Source of the DNA: Mucilaginibacter paludis DSM 18603
GTDB taxonomy: Bacteria; Bacteroidota; Bacteroidia; Sphingobacteriales; Sphingobacteriaceae
DNA length: 64,000 nucleotides
Direction: 5' to 3'
Assembly: GCF_000166195.2 (NCBI RefSeq)
Contig: NZ_CM001403.1
Coordinates: 6,280,432-6,344,431, forward strand
The first letter of the stretch is position 1. The number at the start of each line of letters is the position of its first letter. Position numbers and translations under genes: made by a program. The notes beneath the pieces are model-generated. The model was not told the origin of the DNA, ran no database searches, and saw nothing but the letters and a program-made list of their open reading frames with translations. Shown here piece by piece: positions 19,548 to 27,657 of this stretch.

Positions 19548-19790
19548 ATGAAAAATGCCTTACCTTTTTTACTATTGTCTCTATCGGCATGCACCGCAAC
19601 TAAAAGTACTCTTGATAGCAGCAATCAGGCCATTAAATCACATGCTCAGCCGGTTAAAATATTTGGAATTGGAAGCTATAGTTCTAAATCTATAGTGTTG
19701 ACACTTGTTGATGCTGAAAACAAATACTTTACCGTTGAGGTGCCTAAGATTCCATCTTTAAAGGTAGGCGATGTATATCCTGGATTTTGA
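19548..19790 (+). CDS. small putative lipoprotein
   Basis: This 80-residue protein has a lipobox LSLSAC with the modifiable Cys15, followed by a Ser/Thr-rich linker and a small beta-rich domain. It would be anchored in the inner or outer membrane after processing. It stands alone between gene-poor stretches. No family was recognised. The 259-bp interval before it (19289-19547) contains no supported gene. Confidence 0.5.
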   Translation: MKNALPFLLLSLSACTATKSTLDSSNQAIKSHAQPVKIFGIGSYSSKSIVLTLVDAENKYFTVEVPKIPSLKVGDVYPGF

Positions 19791-19900
19791 TAAGGTACAG
19801 ATGATGCTTATCTGATTTTTAAAAGATGTACCTTCGCTTAGTTTGGCTTAAAATACCCGGTTGATATGTTGGGGTACAGCAGGCTTCTATATATTAAGAT

Positions 19901-20671
19901 ATGCGTGTTTCTATAATCGGGTCGGGCAATGTAGCTACCCACCTTTCCGCGGCATTGAAAAACGCCGGTCATCACATTATTCAGGTTTATAGTCTTAATC
20001 AGCAAAATGCGGGTTTGCTGGCTTACCATGTAAAAGCCGAAGCCATAAGCCACATAGCCCAAATTAATGCCGATACCGATATGTTTATCATAGCCGCAAA
20101 AGACGATGCTATTGAAAGTATAGCCAAACAATTGGCCTCTTATCAAAAATTGATTGTACATACATCCGGAGCAACGGCTATGGACGTTATTTTAAAGTAT
20201 AATCTACAGGCTGGCATTTTATACCCTTTGCAAACTTTCAGCAAAACCAGGGAGCTTGATTTTAAGCAAGTGCCGCTTTGTATAGAGGGCAGTACCGAGG
20301 ATATAACCATCCGGTTGGAGCAATTGGCGCATACCATCAGCAAACATGTTTCGAGGGTAAACTCATCCGAGCGAAAAATATTACATCTTGCAGCCGTTTT
20401 CGCCTGTAACTTCTCCAATCATCTGTATGCCATAGCACAGGTGCTATTGGTGGAAAATGGCCTCGATTTTAACCTGCTAAAACCCCTGATTTTAGAAACC
20501 GCGCAAAAAGTGATGGAGAGTAGCCCGGTTAAAGTACAAACAGGGCCGGCTATTCGTAACGATAAAAAAACAATGAAGGCACACCTCGGATTGTTAGATC
20601 GGCACCCACCTTTACAACAACTTTACGAGGTATTAAGTCAAAGTATTATCAAAATGGGGAATGGTGGTTAG
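19901..20671 (+). CDS. Rossmann-fold DUF2520 oxidoreductase-like protein
   Basis: This 256-residue protein begins with a dinucleotide-binding motif GSGNVATHLSAAL (residues 5-17) and continues into a helical C-terminal domain of the DUF2520 type. The layout resembles NADP-dependent dehydrogenases related to pyrroline-5-carboxylate and ketopantoate reductases. The reaction is unknown. In Bacteroidota it is commonly found near KdsC-like and Maf genes, as here, though a ferredoxin and IscX gene intervene. Confidence 0.8.
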   Translation: MRVSIIGSGNVATHLSAALKNAGHHIIQVYSLNQQNAGLLAYHVKAEAISHIAQINADTDMFIIAAKDDAIESIAKQLASYQKLIVHTSGATAMDVILKYNLQAGILYPLQTFSKTRELDFKQVPLCIEGSTEDITIRLEQLAHTISKHVSRVNSSERKILHLAAVFACNFSNHLYAIAQVLLVENGLDFNLLKPLILETAQKVMESSPVKVQTGPAIRNDKKTMKAHLGLLDRHPPLQQLYEVLSQSIIKMGNGG

Positions 20672-20689
20672 TCCGATAAGTTATTTTAT

Positions 20690-20697
20690 TACTTTTG
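20690..20697 (+). promoter_or_regulatory. -7 promoter box of the ferredoxin gene
   Basis: TACTTTTG fits TAnnTTTG and ends 6 bases before the ATG at 20704. It overlaps the alternative TTG start at 20695, so the ATG is preferred and the transcript may be leaderless. Confidence 0.55.
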
Positions 20698-20703
20698 CAC
20701 TTA

Positions 20704-21036
20704 ATGAACGTTTTTAATATAAAAATAAACTTCGAGGAAAAGGATCACGAAACCCTTGAACTACCTATTGCCGAAGGAGAATCGGTATTAGATGTTTGCC
20801 TTGAAAACGGAATAGAATTGCAGCATAACTGCGGTGGGGTATGTGGTTGCAGTACATGCCATATCTATATAAACCGCGGAATGGATAACATCCAGGAAAT
20901 ATCAGATAAAGAAGAGGATTTTATTGATCGTGCGGTAAACCCACGCATTACTTCAAGGCTTGGCTGTCAATGTATCATGATTGATGGTGATATTGAAGTT
21001 ACCATACCCGATCAATCCCAGTTTATGGGTCACTAA
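20704..21036 (+). CDS. fdx: 2Fe-2S ferredoxin, ISC/adrenodoxin type
   Basis: The product of about 110 residues has the cluster ligands Cys42, Cys48 and Cys51 in CGGVCGCSTC and a later Cys87 in the segment RLGCQCI. The Ile-Pro-Asp ending (VTIPDQSQF) is typical of adrenodoxin/Isc ferredoxins that donate electrons to iron-sulfur cluster assembly. The iscX gene follows 20 bases later, supporting that role. The ATG at 20704 is chosen over an upstream in-frame TTG at 20695 that overlaps the -7 box. Confidence 0.88.
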   Translation: MNVFNIKINFEEKDHETLELPIAEGESVLDVCLENGIELQHNCGGVCGCSTCHIYINRGMDNIQEISDKEEDFIDRAVNPRITSRLGCQCIMIDGDIEVTIPDQSQFMGH

Positions 21037-21056
21037 ACCAAACCATTTAAAAATAC

Positions 21057-21299
21057 ATGAACGATAATAAATTTGAGCTGCCTATACATTGGAGTGACCA
21101 CGAAGATATTGCCATGGGGCTTTACGAGAAATTCGGCGATGATTTTGACGAATCAAAAATATACAGGATCCGTTTTACCGACCTGTTAGAATGGATACTT
21201 ACCTTACCCAACTTTGTTGGCACCCGCGAGGAAAGTACCGAAGGACACCTGGAGCAAATACAGTCGGCCTGGGTTTACGAGTGGAGAGATAATCAATAA
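21057..21299 (+). CDS. iscX: Fe-S cluster assembly protein IscX
   Basis: This 80-residue acidic protein matches IscX (YfhJ) by the motifs IHWSDHEDIAMGLYEKF, RFTDLLEWILTLPNF and a terminal AWVYEW. IscX binds IscS and iron and modulates cluster assembly. The pairing with a 2Fe-2S ferredoxin mirrors the end of the proteobacterial isc operon, but iscS, iscU and the chaperones are not adjacent. The N terminus is slightly longer than the E. coli protein. Confidence 0.87.
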   Translation: MNDNKFELPIHWSDHEDIAMGLYEKFGDDFDESKIYRIRFTDLLEWILTLPNFVGTREESTEGHLEQIQSAWVYEWRDNQ

Positions 21300-21415
21300 G
21301 TAATTTCGGTTTTAGGTTTGTGGTCTGACTATGGCGTATTGGCTGTGAAATTTATCCTTCAGGCCTGCGCTAATCAGCGGTGTAATCAAAAAAAATCGGT
21401 GTAATCAGCAAAAGT

Positions 21416-21928
21416 ATGCTTGATAAACTCAAAGACATTACCACATTTATTTTCGACGTTGACGGCGTATTAACCGACGGATCGGTTTTTGTTACTGAGG
21501 CTGGTGAGCAATGCCGTACTTTTAATACCAAAGATGGTTATGCTTTGCAACTGGCAGTTAAATGTATGTACCGTGTTTGCGTGATTAGCGGGGGCAAATC
21601 CGAAGGGGTGAGGCACCGCTTAAACGGTTTGGGTATCTATGATGTTTTTTTAGGGGCACATATCAAACTTGATCTCTACAAAGATTACATCGCCCAAAAT
21701 TATATCGACCCGACTAATGTTTTATACATGGGTGACGATATTCCGGATATTGACATCATGAAGGCCATCGGTTTGCCTACCTGCCCGGCAGATGCGGCCG
21801 AAGAGGTAAAAGCAGTTGCAAAATATATATCGCCCGCGTTGGGTGGTCGCGGCTGCGTACGTGATGTGATTGAAAAGGTTTTAAAGATACAAGGCAAGTG
21901 GATGAGCGAGAACGCTACATCTTTGTGA
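21416..21928 (+). CDS. kdsC: KdsC-like HAD phosphatase
   Basis: This 170-residue protein is a minimal (cap-less) C0-type HAD phosphatase. The nucleophile motif FDVDGVLTDG lies near residues 13-22, the SGG segment follows, and the metal-binding MGDDIPDIDIM is near 104-114. The size and motifs fit 3-deoxy-D-manno-octulosonate-8-phosphate phosphatase, which makes Kdo for lipopolysaccharide. Other small sugar-phosphate phosphatases of the same subclass are possible. It precedes Maf by about 190 bp of repeat-rich DNA. Confidence 0.83.
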   Translation: MLDKLKDITTFIFDVDGVLTDGSVFVTEAGEQCRTFNTKDGYALQLAVKCMYRVCVISGGKSEGVRHRLNGLGIYDVFLGAHIKLDLYKDYIAQNYIDPTNVLYMGDDIPDIDIMKAIGLPTCPADAAEEVKAVAKYISPALGGRGCVRDVIEKVLKIQGKWMSENATSL

Positions 21929-22016
21929 CTGGTTATTAAGTTATACTTCTTATAAACCCAATGCCTGTAAATCAATAGCTCAATACGAGTGACAGACATA
22001 ACTCTGTAAGGCCTGT

Positions 22017-22112
22017 AGCCCAATAATCAATAACCCAGTAACCTAATAACCACTAACCCAATAACCAGTGACTCAATAACCAGTAACTCAATAACCCAAT
22101 AACAAATAACCA
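22017..22112 (+). repeat. degenerate AATAACC word array
   Basis: About ten imperfect copies of a 7-12 base word of the type AATAACCAGT or CAATAACCCA run up to 2 bases before the Maf ATG. The same words recur at 52577-52669 and, in reverse, near 37018-37062. Confidence 0.8.
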
Positions 22113-22114
22113 TC

Positions 22115-22687
22115 ATGAACAGCACTATTCCTTCCGTTATACTGGCATCTAAATCTCCGCGCAGGCAGGAGCTTTTAACTTTGATGAATATCAACTTCAG
22201 GGTAGTGCTTAAGGATGTGGATGAATCATATCCCGAAGGGCTTACGCCTCAGGAAATTGCCTTATACATCGCCGAAAAAAAGTGCAGGGCCTTTGATGAG
22301 TTGATTGAAGATGAGGTTGTAGTTACTGCCGACACCATTGTGAGTATTGATAACCAGATATTAGGGAAACCTGAAACCCCCGAACATGCGGTAGCCATGT
22401 TGCAAACCTTGTCTGGCCGCAAACACCAGGTAATTACCGGCGTGTGTATACTGTACAAGCAGCAGTATAACTTGTTTTATGATGTATCTGATGTGCTTTT
22501 CCGGGTGATGAGCGACGAGGAAATCAATTTTTATGTAGACCGATATCAGCCCATGGATAAAGCAGGTGCCTATGGCATACAGGAATGGATTGGCTTAACC
22601 GGCATCGTTAAAATTGATGGCTCTTATACCAACGTGGTTGGCTTGCCTACCGAAAAGTTATACCAGGCTTTGGTAAAGTTGAAATAA
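22115..22687 (+). CDS. maf: Maf-family nucleotide pyrophosphatase
   Basis: This 190-residue protein carries the Maf signature ASKSPRRQELL near residue 11 and the downstream segments TADTIV and LSGRKHQVITGV. Maf proteins hydrolyse non-canonical or modified nucleoside triphosphates (dTTP/UTP or m7GTP types) to monophosphates, acting as house-cleaning enzymes and affecting septum formation. The length is normal. The start follows directly on the AATAACC array. Confidence 0.9.
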   Translation: MNSTIPSVILASKSPRRQELLTLMNINFRVVLKDVDESYPEGLTPQEIALYIAEKKCRAFDELIEDEVVVTADTIVSIDNQILGKPETPEHAVAMLQTLSGRKHQVITGVCILYKQQYNLFYDVSDVLFRVMSDEEINFYVDRYQPMDKAGAYGIQEWIGLTGIVKIDGSYTNVVGLPTEKLYQALVKLK

Positions 22688-22821
22688 TCAAGGGAAAAAT
22701 TTATAAACATCCTTCGGGATGATAAGGGAAGGATTTGCCTTTAGCATCTGGTTGCCTGTTTTTGATGTTACTTTGATTGGCCCGGTTATTTATTTAGTTT
22801 ACAATAAAATAAAACCCAGCT

Positions 22822-23571
22822 TTGCACTTCCCCATCAATATCCACATCGGCTCGTTCAGTATCCCGGTACACCTGGTTTGCGAAACTATGGCTTACTTTT
22901 TAGGCTACCGCTATTACGCTTATCTGCGTAAGCACACTACCGATTTGATCAATACCGAAAATCGTTTGATCATTTTTATCGGCGCGGCGGTAGGCGCATT
23001 TTTGGGCTCGCATTTGGTTGGAGTCTTAGAGAATCCCAGCCAATTACCGCATTTTAGTTTAGTTTATTTTATGGGGAATAAAACTATCGTTGGCGGCTTT
23101 TTGGGTGGCTTAATAGGAGTGGAGCTTACCAAAAAGAAAATAGGCGTCACAGTGTCTTCTGGCGATATGATGGTTTATCCATTAATATTAGCCATGATCA
23201 TCGGCCGTATTGGCTGTTTTTGGGCCGGATTGGAAGATGGTACTTTCGGAATCGCTTCCAACCTGCCCTGGGCTATTGATTTTGGCGATGGTATCCGCAG
23301 GCATCCCACTAATTTATACGAAATTCTATTTTGGATAGCGCTTTGGATAGGTCTATACATTACCGAGAAACGTTTTACGCTGGCCAACGGTGCCCGGTTT
23401 AAAATATTAATGGTGGCTTACCTATTGTTCAGGTTCATGATCGAGTTTATTAAACCCGATTACTTTTTTAGCTTTGGCTTGGGCGTAATACAGTTAGTTT
23501 GTTTGGGCGGGATTTTGTATTATTATAAACTATTTCTACATCCTGAAAAACTGATTGAAAATTATGCCTGA
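22822..23571 (+). CDS. atypical Lgt-like (prolipoprotein diacylglyceryl transferase family) membrane protein
   Basis: This 249-residue protein has about seven membrane helices and several Lgt-type blocks: PVHLVCETMAYFLGYR near residues 15-30, GGLIG at 95-99, GRIGCFWAG at 128-136, and RHPTNLYE at 160-167. Against remembered E. coli Lgt, the HGG histidine is replaced (LGG, Leu94). The Asn of GRIGN is Cys132, while the following Arg and the R..IEF segment (about 204-209) remain. It may therefore act on a different lipid or acceptor. The start is TTG at 22822, chosen because the family's first conserved block begins almost at once. The radical SAM gene overlaps its end by 8 bases. Confidence 0.8.
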   Translation: MHFPINIHIGSFSIPVHLVCETMAYFLGYRYYAYLRKHTTDLINTENRLIIFIGAAVGAFLGSHLVGVLENPSQLPHFSLVYFMGNKTIVGGFLGGLIGVELTKKKIGVTVSSGDMMVYPLILAMIIGRIGCFWAGLEDGTFGIASNLPWAIDFGDGIRRHPTNLYEILFWIALWIGLYITEKRFTLANGARFKILMVAYLLFRFMIEFIKPDYFFSFGLGVIQLVCLGGILYYYKLFLHPEKLIENYA

Positions 23572-24961
23572 GCGCCCGTATATTTATTATGATTTTACCA
23601 TCAGCATTTGCGCTACTTGCTTAAAGCGTGTTGATGCTAAAATAATTTTCGAGGATGACAAAGTGTTCATGCTCAAAAGCTGTCCGCAGCATGGCCGCGA
23701 AAAGGTATTGATAGCTACCGATATCGAGTACTATAAAAACTGCCGCAATTATGCCAAGCGCAGCGAGATGCCGCTCAAATTTAATACGCCCACACATTAC
23801 GGTTGCCCTTATGATTGCGGTTTATGCCAGGATCACGAACAACACTCCTGCCTCACGGTGATCGAGGTAACCGACCGCTGCAATCTGAGCTGCCCAACCT
23901 GCTACGCCATGTCTTCGCCAAGTTATGGCAGGCATCGTACCCTGCACGAAATTGAGCAGATGTTGGATACCATTGTAGCCAACGAGGGTAAGCCGGATGT
24001 GGTGCAGATAAGCGGTGGGGAGCCAACGGTTCACCCACAGTTTTTCGAGATTATGGATATTGCTAAACGTAAACCCATTAAGCATTTGATGCTCAATACC
24101 AATGGCATCCGTATAGCAAAAGATGAAGGCTTTGTGGAACGCCTGGCTACTTACGCCCCCGACTTTGAAGTTTACCTGCAATTTGATTCGTTTAAAAAGG
24201 AGGCTTTGGAACAATTGCGCGGCGAGGATTTGCGCGAGGTGAGGAGGAAAGCCATTGAGAACCTGAACAAATATAACCTCTCAACAACGCTGGTTGTTAC
24301 CCTGCAAAAGGGCCTGAATACTGATGAGATTGGCGATATTATCCGTTATGCCTTAAAGCAGCCCTGTGTACGCGGTGTAACTTTCCAACCAACACAAGAA
24401 GCGGGCCGCCTACAGAACTATAATTCACAAACCGACCGTTATACGCTTACGGAAGTACGAACGGCCATATTGGAGCAAACCGACATTTTCAATAAGCATG
24501 ATTTGCTGCCGGTACCCTGCAATCCGGATGCCCTGGTTATGGGCTACGCTTTGAAATTGGGCGGGGAAGTTTTCCCGCTTACGCGGATGATTAACCCCGA
24601 CGACTTGCTGGATAATTCAAAAAATACGATTGTTTACGAACAGGACGACAGGATCAAAGCCCACCTGCTCAATATGTTCAGTACCGGTAATTCGGTTGAT
24701 AGTGTAAGGGAAGACCTCAAATCCATCATGTGCTGCCTGCCCGAAATTGACGCACCACAGTTGAGTTACGATAACCTTTTCCGGATCATTATTATGCAGT
24801 TTATTGACGCCCATAATTTTGATGTACGGGCTATCAAAAAATCCTGTGTACATATTGTAAACAAGGACATGAAGATTATCCCCTTCGAAACCATGAACTT
24901 ATTTTACCGCGACGATAAAATTGATTACCTGCAACAGTTAAGAAAGGAGATGGCTTTATGA
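23564..24961 (+). CDS. radical SAM enzyme resembling the tetraether lipid synthase (Tes) group
   Basis: This 465-residue protein has the radical SAM cluster motif CNLSCPTC (Cys106, 110, 113) preceded by IEVTDR, and the GGEP motif at 151-154. Additional cysteines suggest further metal sites: Cys16, 19, 40 and 60 (possibly a rubredoxin-like site) and Cys81, 85, 88 and 96 in CPYDCGLC plus a later Cys. This cysteine layout resembles, from memory, archaeal Tes (MJ0619 type), which joins lipid alkyl chains. The ATG at 23564 overlaps the Lgt-like stop by 8 bases, and the stop overlaps the next start in ATGA. The bacterial reaction is unknown. Generic radical SAM naming is certain; the lipid role is inference. 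Confidence 0.85.
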   Translation: MPERPYIYYDFTISICATCLKRVDAKIIFEDDKVFMLKSCPQHGREKVLIATDIEYYKNCRNYAKRSEMPLKFNTPTHYGCPYDCGLCQDHEQHSCLTVIEVTDRCNLSCPTCYAMSSPSYGRHRTLHEIEQMLDTIVANEGKPDVVQISGGEPTVHPQFFEIMDIAKRKPIKHLMLNTNGIRIAKDEGFVERLATYAPDFEVYLQFDSFKKEALEQLRGEDLREVRRKAIENLNKYNLSTTLVVTLQKGLNTDEIGDIIRYALKQPCVRGVTFQPTQEAGRLQNYNSQTDRYTLTEVRTAILEQTDIFNKHDLLPVPCNPDALVMGYALKLGGEVFPLTRMINPDDLLDNSKNTIVYEQDDRIKAHLLNMFSTGNSVDSVREDLKSIMCCLPEIDAPQLSYDNLFRIIIMQFIDAHNFDVRAIKKSCVHIVNKDMKIIPFETMNLFYRDDKIDYLQQLRKEMAL

Positions 24962-25251
24962 ACGAAGTGAAAGAAAAGTCCACCAAGCCCAACATGTGGA
25001 TTGTTGGCATTAACCTGTTGGGCATGCTGTTTTATGCAGCGCTTTGCAATATCCCGGGATCCAATGGCATCATTGTGATGTGGTTGGTCATGATTGGACA
25101 CGTGGCCGTCTGCTTTCTGGTAGGTATCATAAGCGCTATTATGCCCGAATATCGTAAAAATGCAATGCCCTGGGTTTTAAGTGCTGTATTGATCTTAATT
25201 ATCGGGCTTTCTACCTGTTATCTGGCAGTGGGCAATATGGGGCAAATTTAA
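24958..25251 (+). CDS. three-helix membrane protein linked to the radical SAM gene
   Basis: This 97-residue protein has a polar N terminus and three predicted membrane helices at about 14-32, 37-60 and 70-90. It overlaps the radical SAM stop codon by 4 bases (ATGA), so its translation is coupled. I recognise no family. Its place at the end of a tight three-gene operon suggests a membrane subunit or anchor for the enzyme. Confidence 0.7.
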   Translation: MNEVKEKSTKPNMWIVGINLLGMLFYAALCNIPGSNGIIVMWLVMIGHVAVCFLVGIISAIMPEYRKNAMPWVLSAVLILIIGLSTCYLAVGNMGQI

Positions 25252-25277
25252 GGGGGAGTCTGTAGTCTTGAGTAACC

Positions 25278-25636
25278 CACCGGGCCTCACCCCGGAAAAA
25301 ACAGGGATGACATTTGAAAGCAGATGAATTTGTCTGATGCAGATACAAACGTGCGCAAAGGCCCCGACTGCACGCCGGGCCGGGAGCTGGCCTCGCGGGT
25401 GGAAGGATCGGGCAGTCTTGACTTTTTGGTTACTTTTGTGTCAAGACAAAAGTAACAGCCCTTCACGCGGCGACTGAGCGTGTCGATGTTGTAAATTAAG
25501 AACTCTGATTATCGTAGCAAAAACAGACGCACTGATAATCAAAAACTTAAGTAGACGTCTTTATAATATACAGGGAGAACCTGCAGAGCCGCTCTGCCTA
25601 TGTAGAGATTGCTTCGTTCCTCGCAATGACGATTCG
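25278..25636 (-). repeat. modular hairpin repeat, copy in reverse orientation
   Basis: Read on the minus strand, this has the same module order as the copies at 49550-50400. A block containing CATTGCGAGGAACGAAGCAA comes first, then an AT-rich hairpin (25506-25513 with 25534-25541), and a CGCTCAGTCGCCGCGTGAAG block. Next is a perfect 11-bp hairpin GTTACTTTTGT/ACAAAAGTAAC (25429-25439, 25446-25456), and finally a GC-rich block with GGCCCGGCGTGCAGTC. No coding capacity is seen. The remainder of 25252-25832 has no supported gene. Confidence 0.85.
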
Positions 25637-25832
25637 GTATTGATAATCAATAACTTAGCAATACGTTATTATAAGCCCGGAGTTCTGAGTCTTAAGAGTA
25701 CTTCGAAAAGAAACCGTTATCGACGCGATGCAAGATAAAGATTTGCTACAAGTAACGCAGCTCATACGGTATATTTAAGCGTGCGCAAAATCCCTCACTG
25801 ACTATTACACTCAAAGACTCAGTACTCAGTAC

Positions 25833-26771
25833 TCACGACTCCAGGCTTAGGGCTTGCACTACCATCACGCCTTCTTTTAACGAATAGGTAGACATGCTCA
25901 CCCGTTTTATATTCAGCTTATCCATTACATAACGGGTAATAATGGAGGCTACCACAATCATATCTACCCTGAGGGATATGATCCCCTTCATGGCTTTGCG
26001 CTGCTGACTGGAGGAGGCAATCAAGATATCGGTTATCCTGATAAAGCTATCTAAATCGAAGTCATAAGTTTTAATATGCTTCACATCAAAATCGTCTTGT
26101 TTTTCCAGCTCAAGCACTTCGGCAAAGGTTTCAAATGCGCCAGCCGAGCCAATTAATTTATCAACCCCAATATCCTTTGCGGCTGTAAACAAATCTTTCA
26201 GTATCTCATCCAAATAAGCATGTAATTGCTGTATGGCTTCAGCTGGGATAGGGTCAACCTGGTGAAAACGTTCAATTAAGCGGGCTGCTCCAATTTCAAA
26301 GCTTTGTTTCCACAACATCTCATCCTGGGTACAAATAATAAACTCCACACTGCCACCACCTATATCCATAATGAGCGAAGTACTGGCAGATAACGCTCCT
26401 GCTGCCTTTACGCCATGATAAATATAAGTGGCTTCCTTAATTCCGTCGATAATTTCAATCTCAATCCCGGTGTGCTCTTTTACGGTATTGATAAAATCCG
26501 TTCCGTTTGATGCGCTGCGTAAAGCCGAGGTAGCAATTGCCTTTACCCGCTTAACATTATATTGGCCTATCTGGCTACTAAAACGTTCCATGGCAGCTAT
26601 TCCACGGTCGAAAGCGTTTTGCTGGATATGGCCTTTATTAATGCCTCCCTCACCAAGTTTTACCGCTTCGTGGTCGCGGGCAAGTTCATTGAAAGTGCCG
26701 TCAGTAACATCGGCTATCAGTAAATGGAAAGTGTTGGTGCCGAGGTCCATAACGGCAATGCAATTGCTCAT
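25833..26771 (-). CDS. Ppx/GppA exopolyphosphatase-family phosphatase
   Basis: This 312-residue protein has the ASKHA phosphate-binding motif MDLGTNTFHLLIADV at residues 6-20 and the second motif MDIGGGSVEFI near 137. It corresponds to the catalytic half of Ppx/GppA enzymes, which hydrolyse polyphosphate or (p)ppGpp. The C-terminal HD-like domain of longer members is missing, as in many Bacteroidota. The SDR gene lies 8 bases upstream on the same strand, so the two are likely co-transcribed. Confidence 0.88.
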   Translation of the reverse strand: MSNCIAVMDLGTNTFHLLIADVTDGTFNELARDHEAVKLGEGGINKGHIQQNAFDRGIAAMERFSSQIGQYNVKRVKAIATSALRSASNGTDFINTVKEHTGIEIEIIDGIKEATYIYHGVKAAGALSASTSLIMDIGGGSVEFIICTQDEMLWKQSFEIGAARLIERFHQVDPIPAEAIQQLHAYLDEILKDLFTAAKDIGVDKLIGSAGAFETFAEVLELEKQDDFDVKHIKTYDFDLDSFIRITDILIASSSQQRKAMKGIISLRVDMIVVASIITRYVMDKLNIKRVSMSTYSLKEGVMVVQALSLES

Positions 26772-26779
26772 TTATAATT

Positions 26780-27502
26780 TTATAATTTGGTGTACCACAA
26801 TCGGGGAAGTAATTTTAACAATACTGCAATCAACCTCCAGCGTTTGGTAACGTATATAACTTGTTTTTGTTTTTTAATCGCATCAACAATATCCGCAGCC
26901 GCTTTTTGGGGCGAAGATACCCAGAATTTTTGTTCGGCTTTGGCCATAGCTGTATCTACAAAACCTGGCCTTACATCAGTTATTTTAATGTTATCTTTTC
27001 CTTTATTTGCCTTTTGTTGCAAAGCTTCCAGGTAATTAATCTGGTAAGCTTTGGTGGCGCTGTATGATGGTGCTCCGCCACTACCCCGCAGGCCTGCTAT
27101 AGACGATATATTAACAATATGCCCTTTACTCTGTTGCTTAAAATATTGGTAGGCCCAATCGGCCACAGCCGTAAAACCGGTTATGTTGGTATTAATGGTT
27201 GCCTGTTCAATACGATGGTCCAGATCTGGATTATTATCCCCGTATCCAGCGCAGATCACAATCAGATCCAGGCCGTTTAATTGTTGCGTGAGTTGCCCGA
27301 GCCGTTCTGTGGTTGCAACCGTATCGCTCACATCAAAGCAACTGACTGTAAAGTTACCCGGATACTTTTGTTGCAAATCGTTTAGCAACTCCTGGCGTCG
27401 GCCAGTAATGCCAACGGTGTAACCTTGAGCGGCCAGTAAAATAGCTAACTCTTTCCCTATGCCAGAACTGGCTCCAACAACGATAGCTTTCCTTTGCTCC
27501 AT
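26780..27502 (-). CDS. short-chain dehydrogenase/reductase (SDR)
   Basis: The 240-residue enzyme has the NAD(P)-binding motif GASSGIG near residues 9-15, the NAAG-equivalent CAGYGD, and the catalytic Ser, Tyr and Lys in SIAGLRGSGGAPSYSATKA. The substrate is unknown. The frame is open to 27559, but the ATG at 27502 (MEQRKAIVVGASSGIG) places the motif at the usual distance. An in-frame ATG at 27523 is also possible. Confidence 0.87.
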   Translation of the reverse strand: MEQRKAIVVGASSGIGKELAILLAAQGYTVGITGRRQELLNDLQQKYPGNFTVSCFDVSDTVATTERLGQLTQQLNGLDLIVICAGYGDNNPDLDHRIEQATINTNITGFTAVADWAYQYFKQQSKGHIVNISSIAGLRGSGGAPSYSATKAYQINYLEALQQKANKGKDNIKITDVRPGFVDTAMAKAEQKFWVSSPQKAAADIVDAIKKQKQVIYVTKRWRLIAVLLKLLPRLWYTKL

Positions 27503-27605
27503 AGTTGATACATTTGCACCCATAATGATTAGACGCTTTTTGGCAGTAATTGTTACCACCGGAGTAACTGCCCTATATTCATAGTAGGGGAGTTATCAAA
27601 AAAAA

Positions 27606-27632
27606 GGCTCAAAACCATCACAGTTTTGAGCC
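27606..27632 (-). terminator. terminator of the grpE-dnaJ unit
   Basis: GGCTCAAAAC pairs perfectly with GTTTTGAGCC across a 7-base loop. On the minus strand a T run follows, so it ends transcription after dnaJ. Confidence 0.88.
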
Positions 27633-27657
27633 CTTTAAATTTCTATCACTATCCTAA

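Noticed and set aside
22017..22112. Possible regulatory RNA or riboswitch before Maf
   Set aside because: The sequence is a degenerate word array with little self-complementarity, and the same array occurs before an unrelated gene.
25252..25832. Insertion sequence remnant
   Set aside because: No transposase fragment or flanking target duplication was recognised; only the modular repeat is visible.
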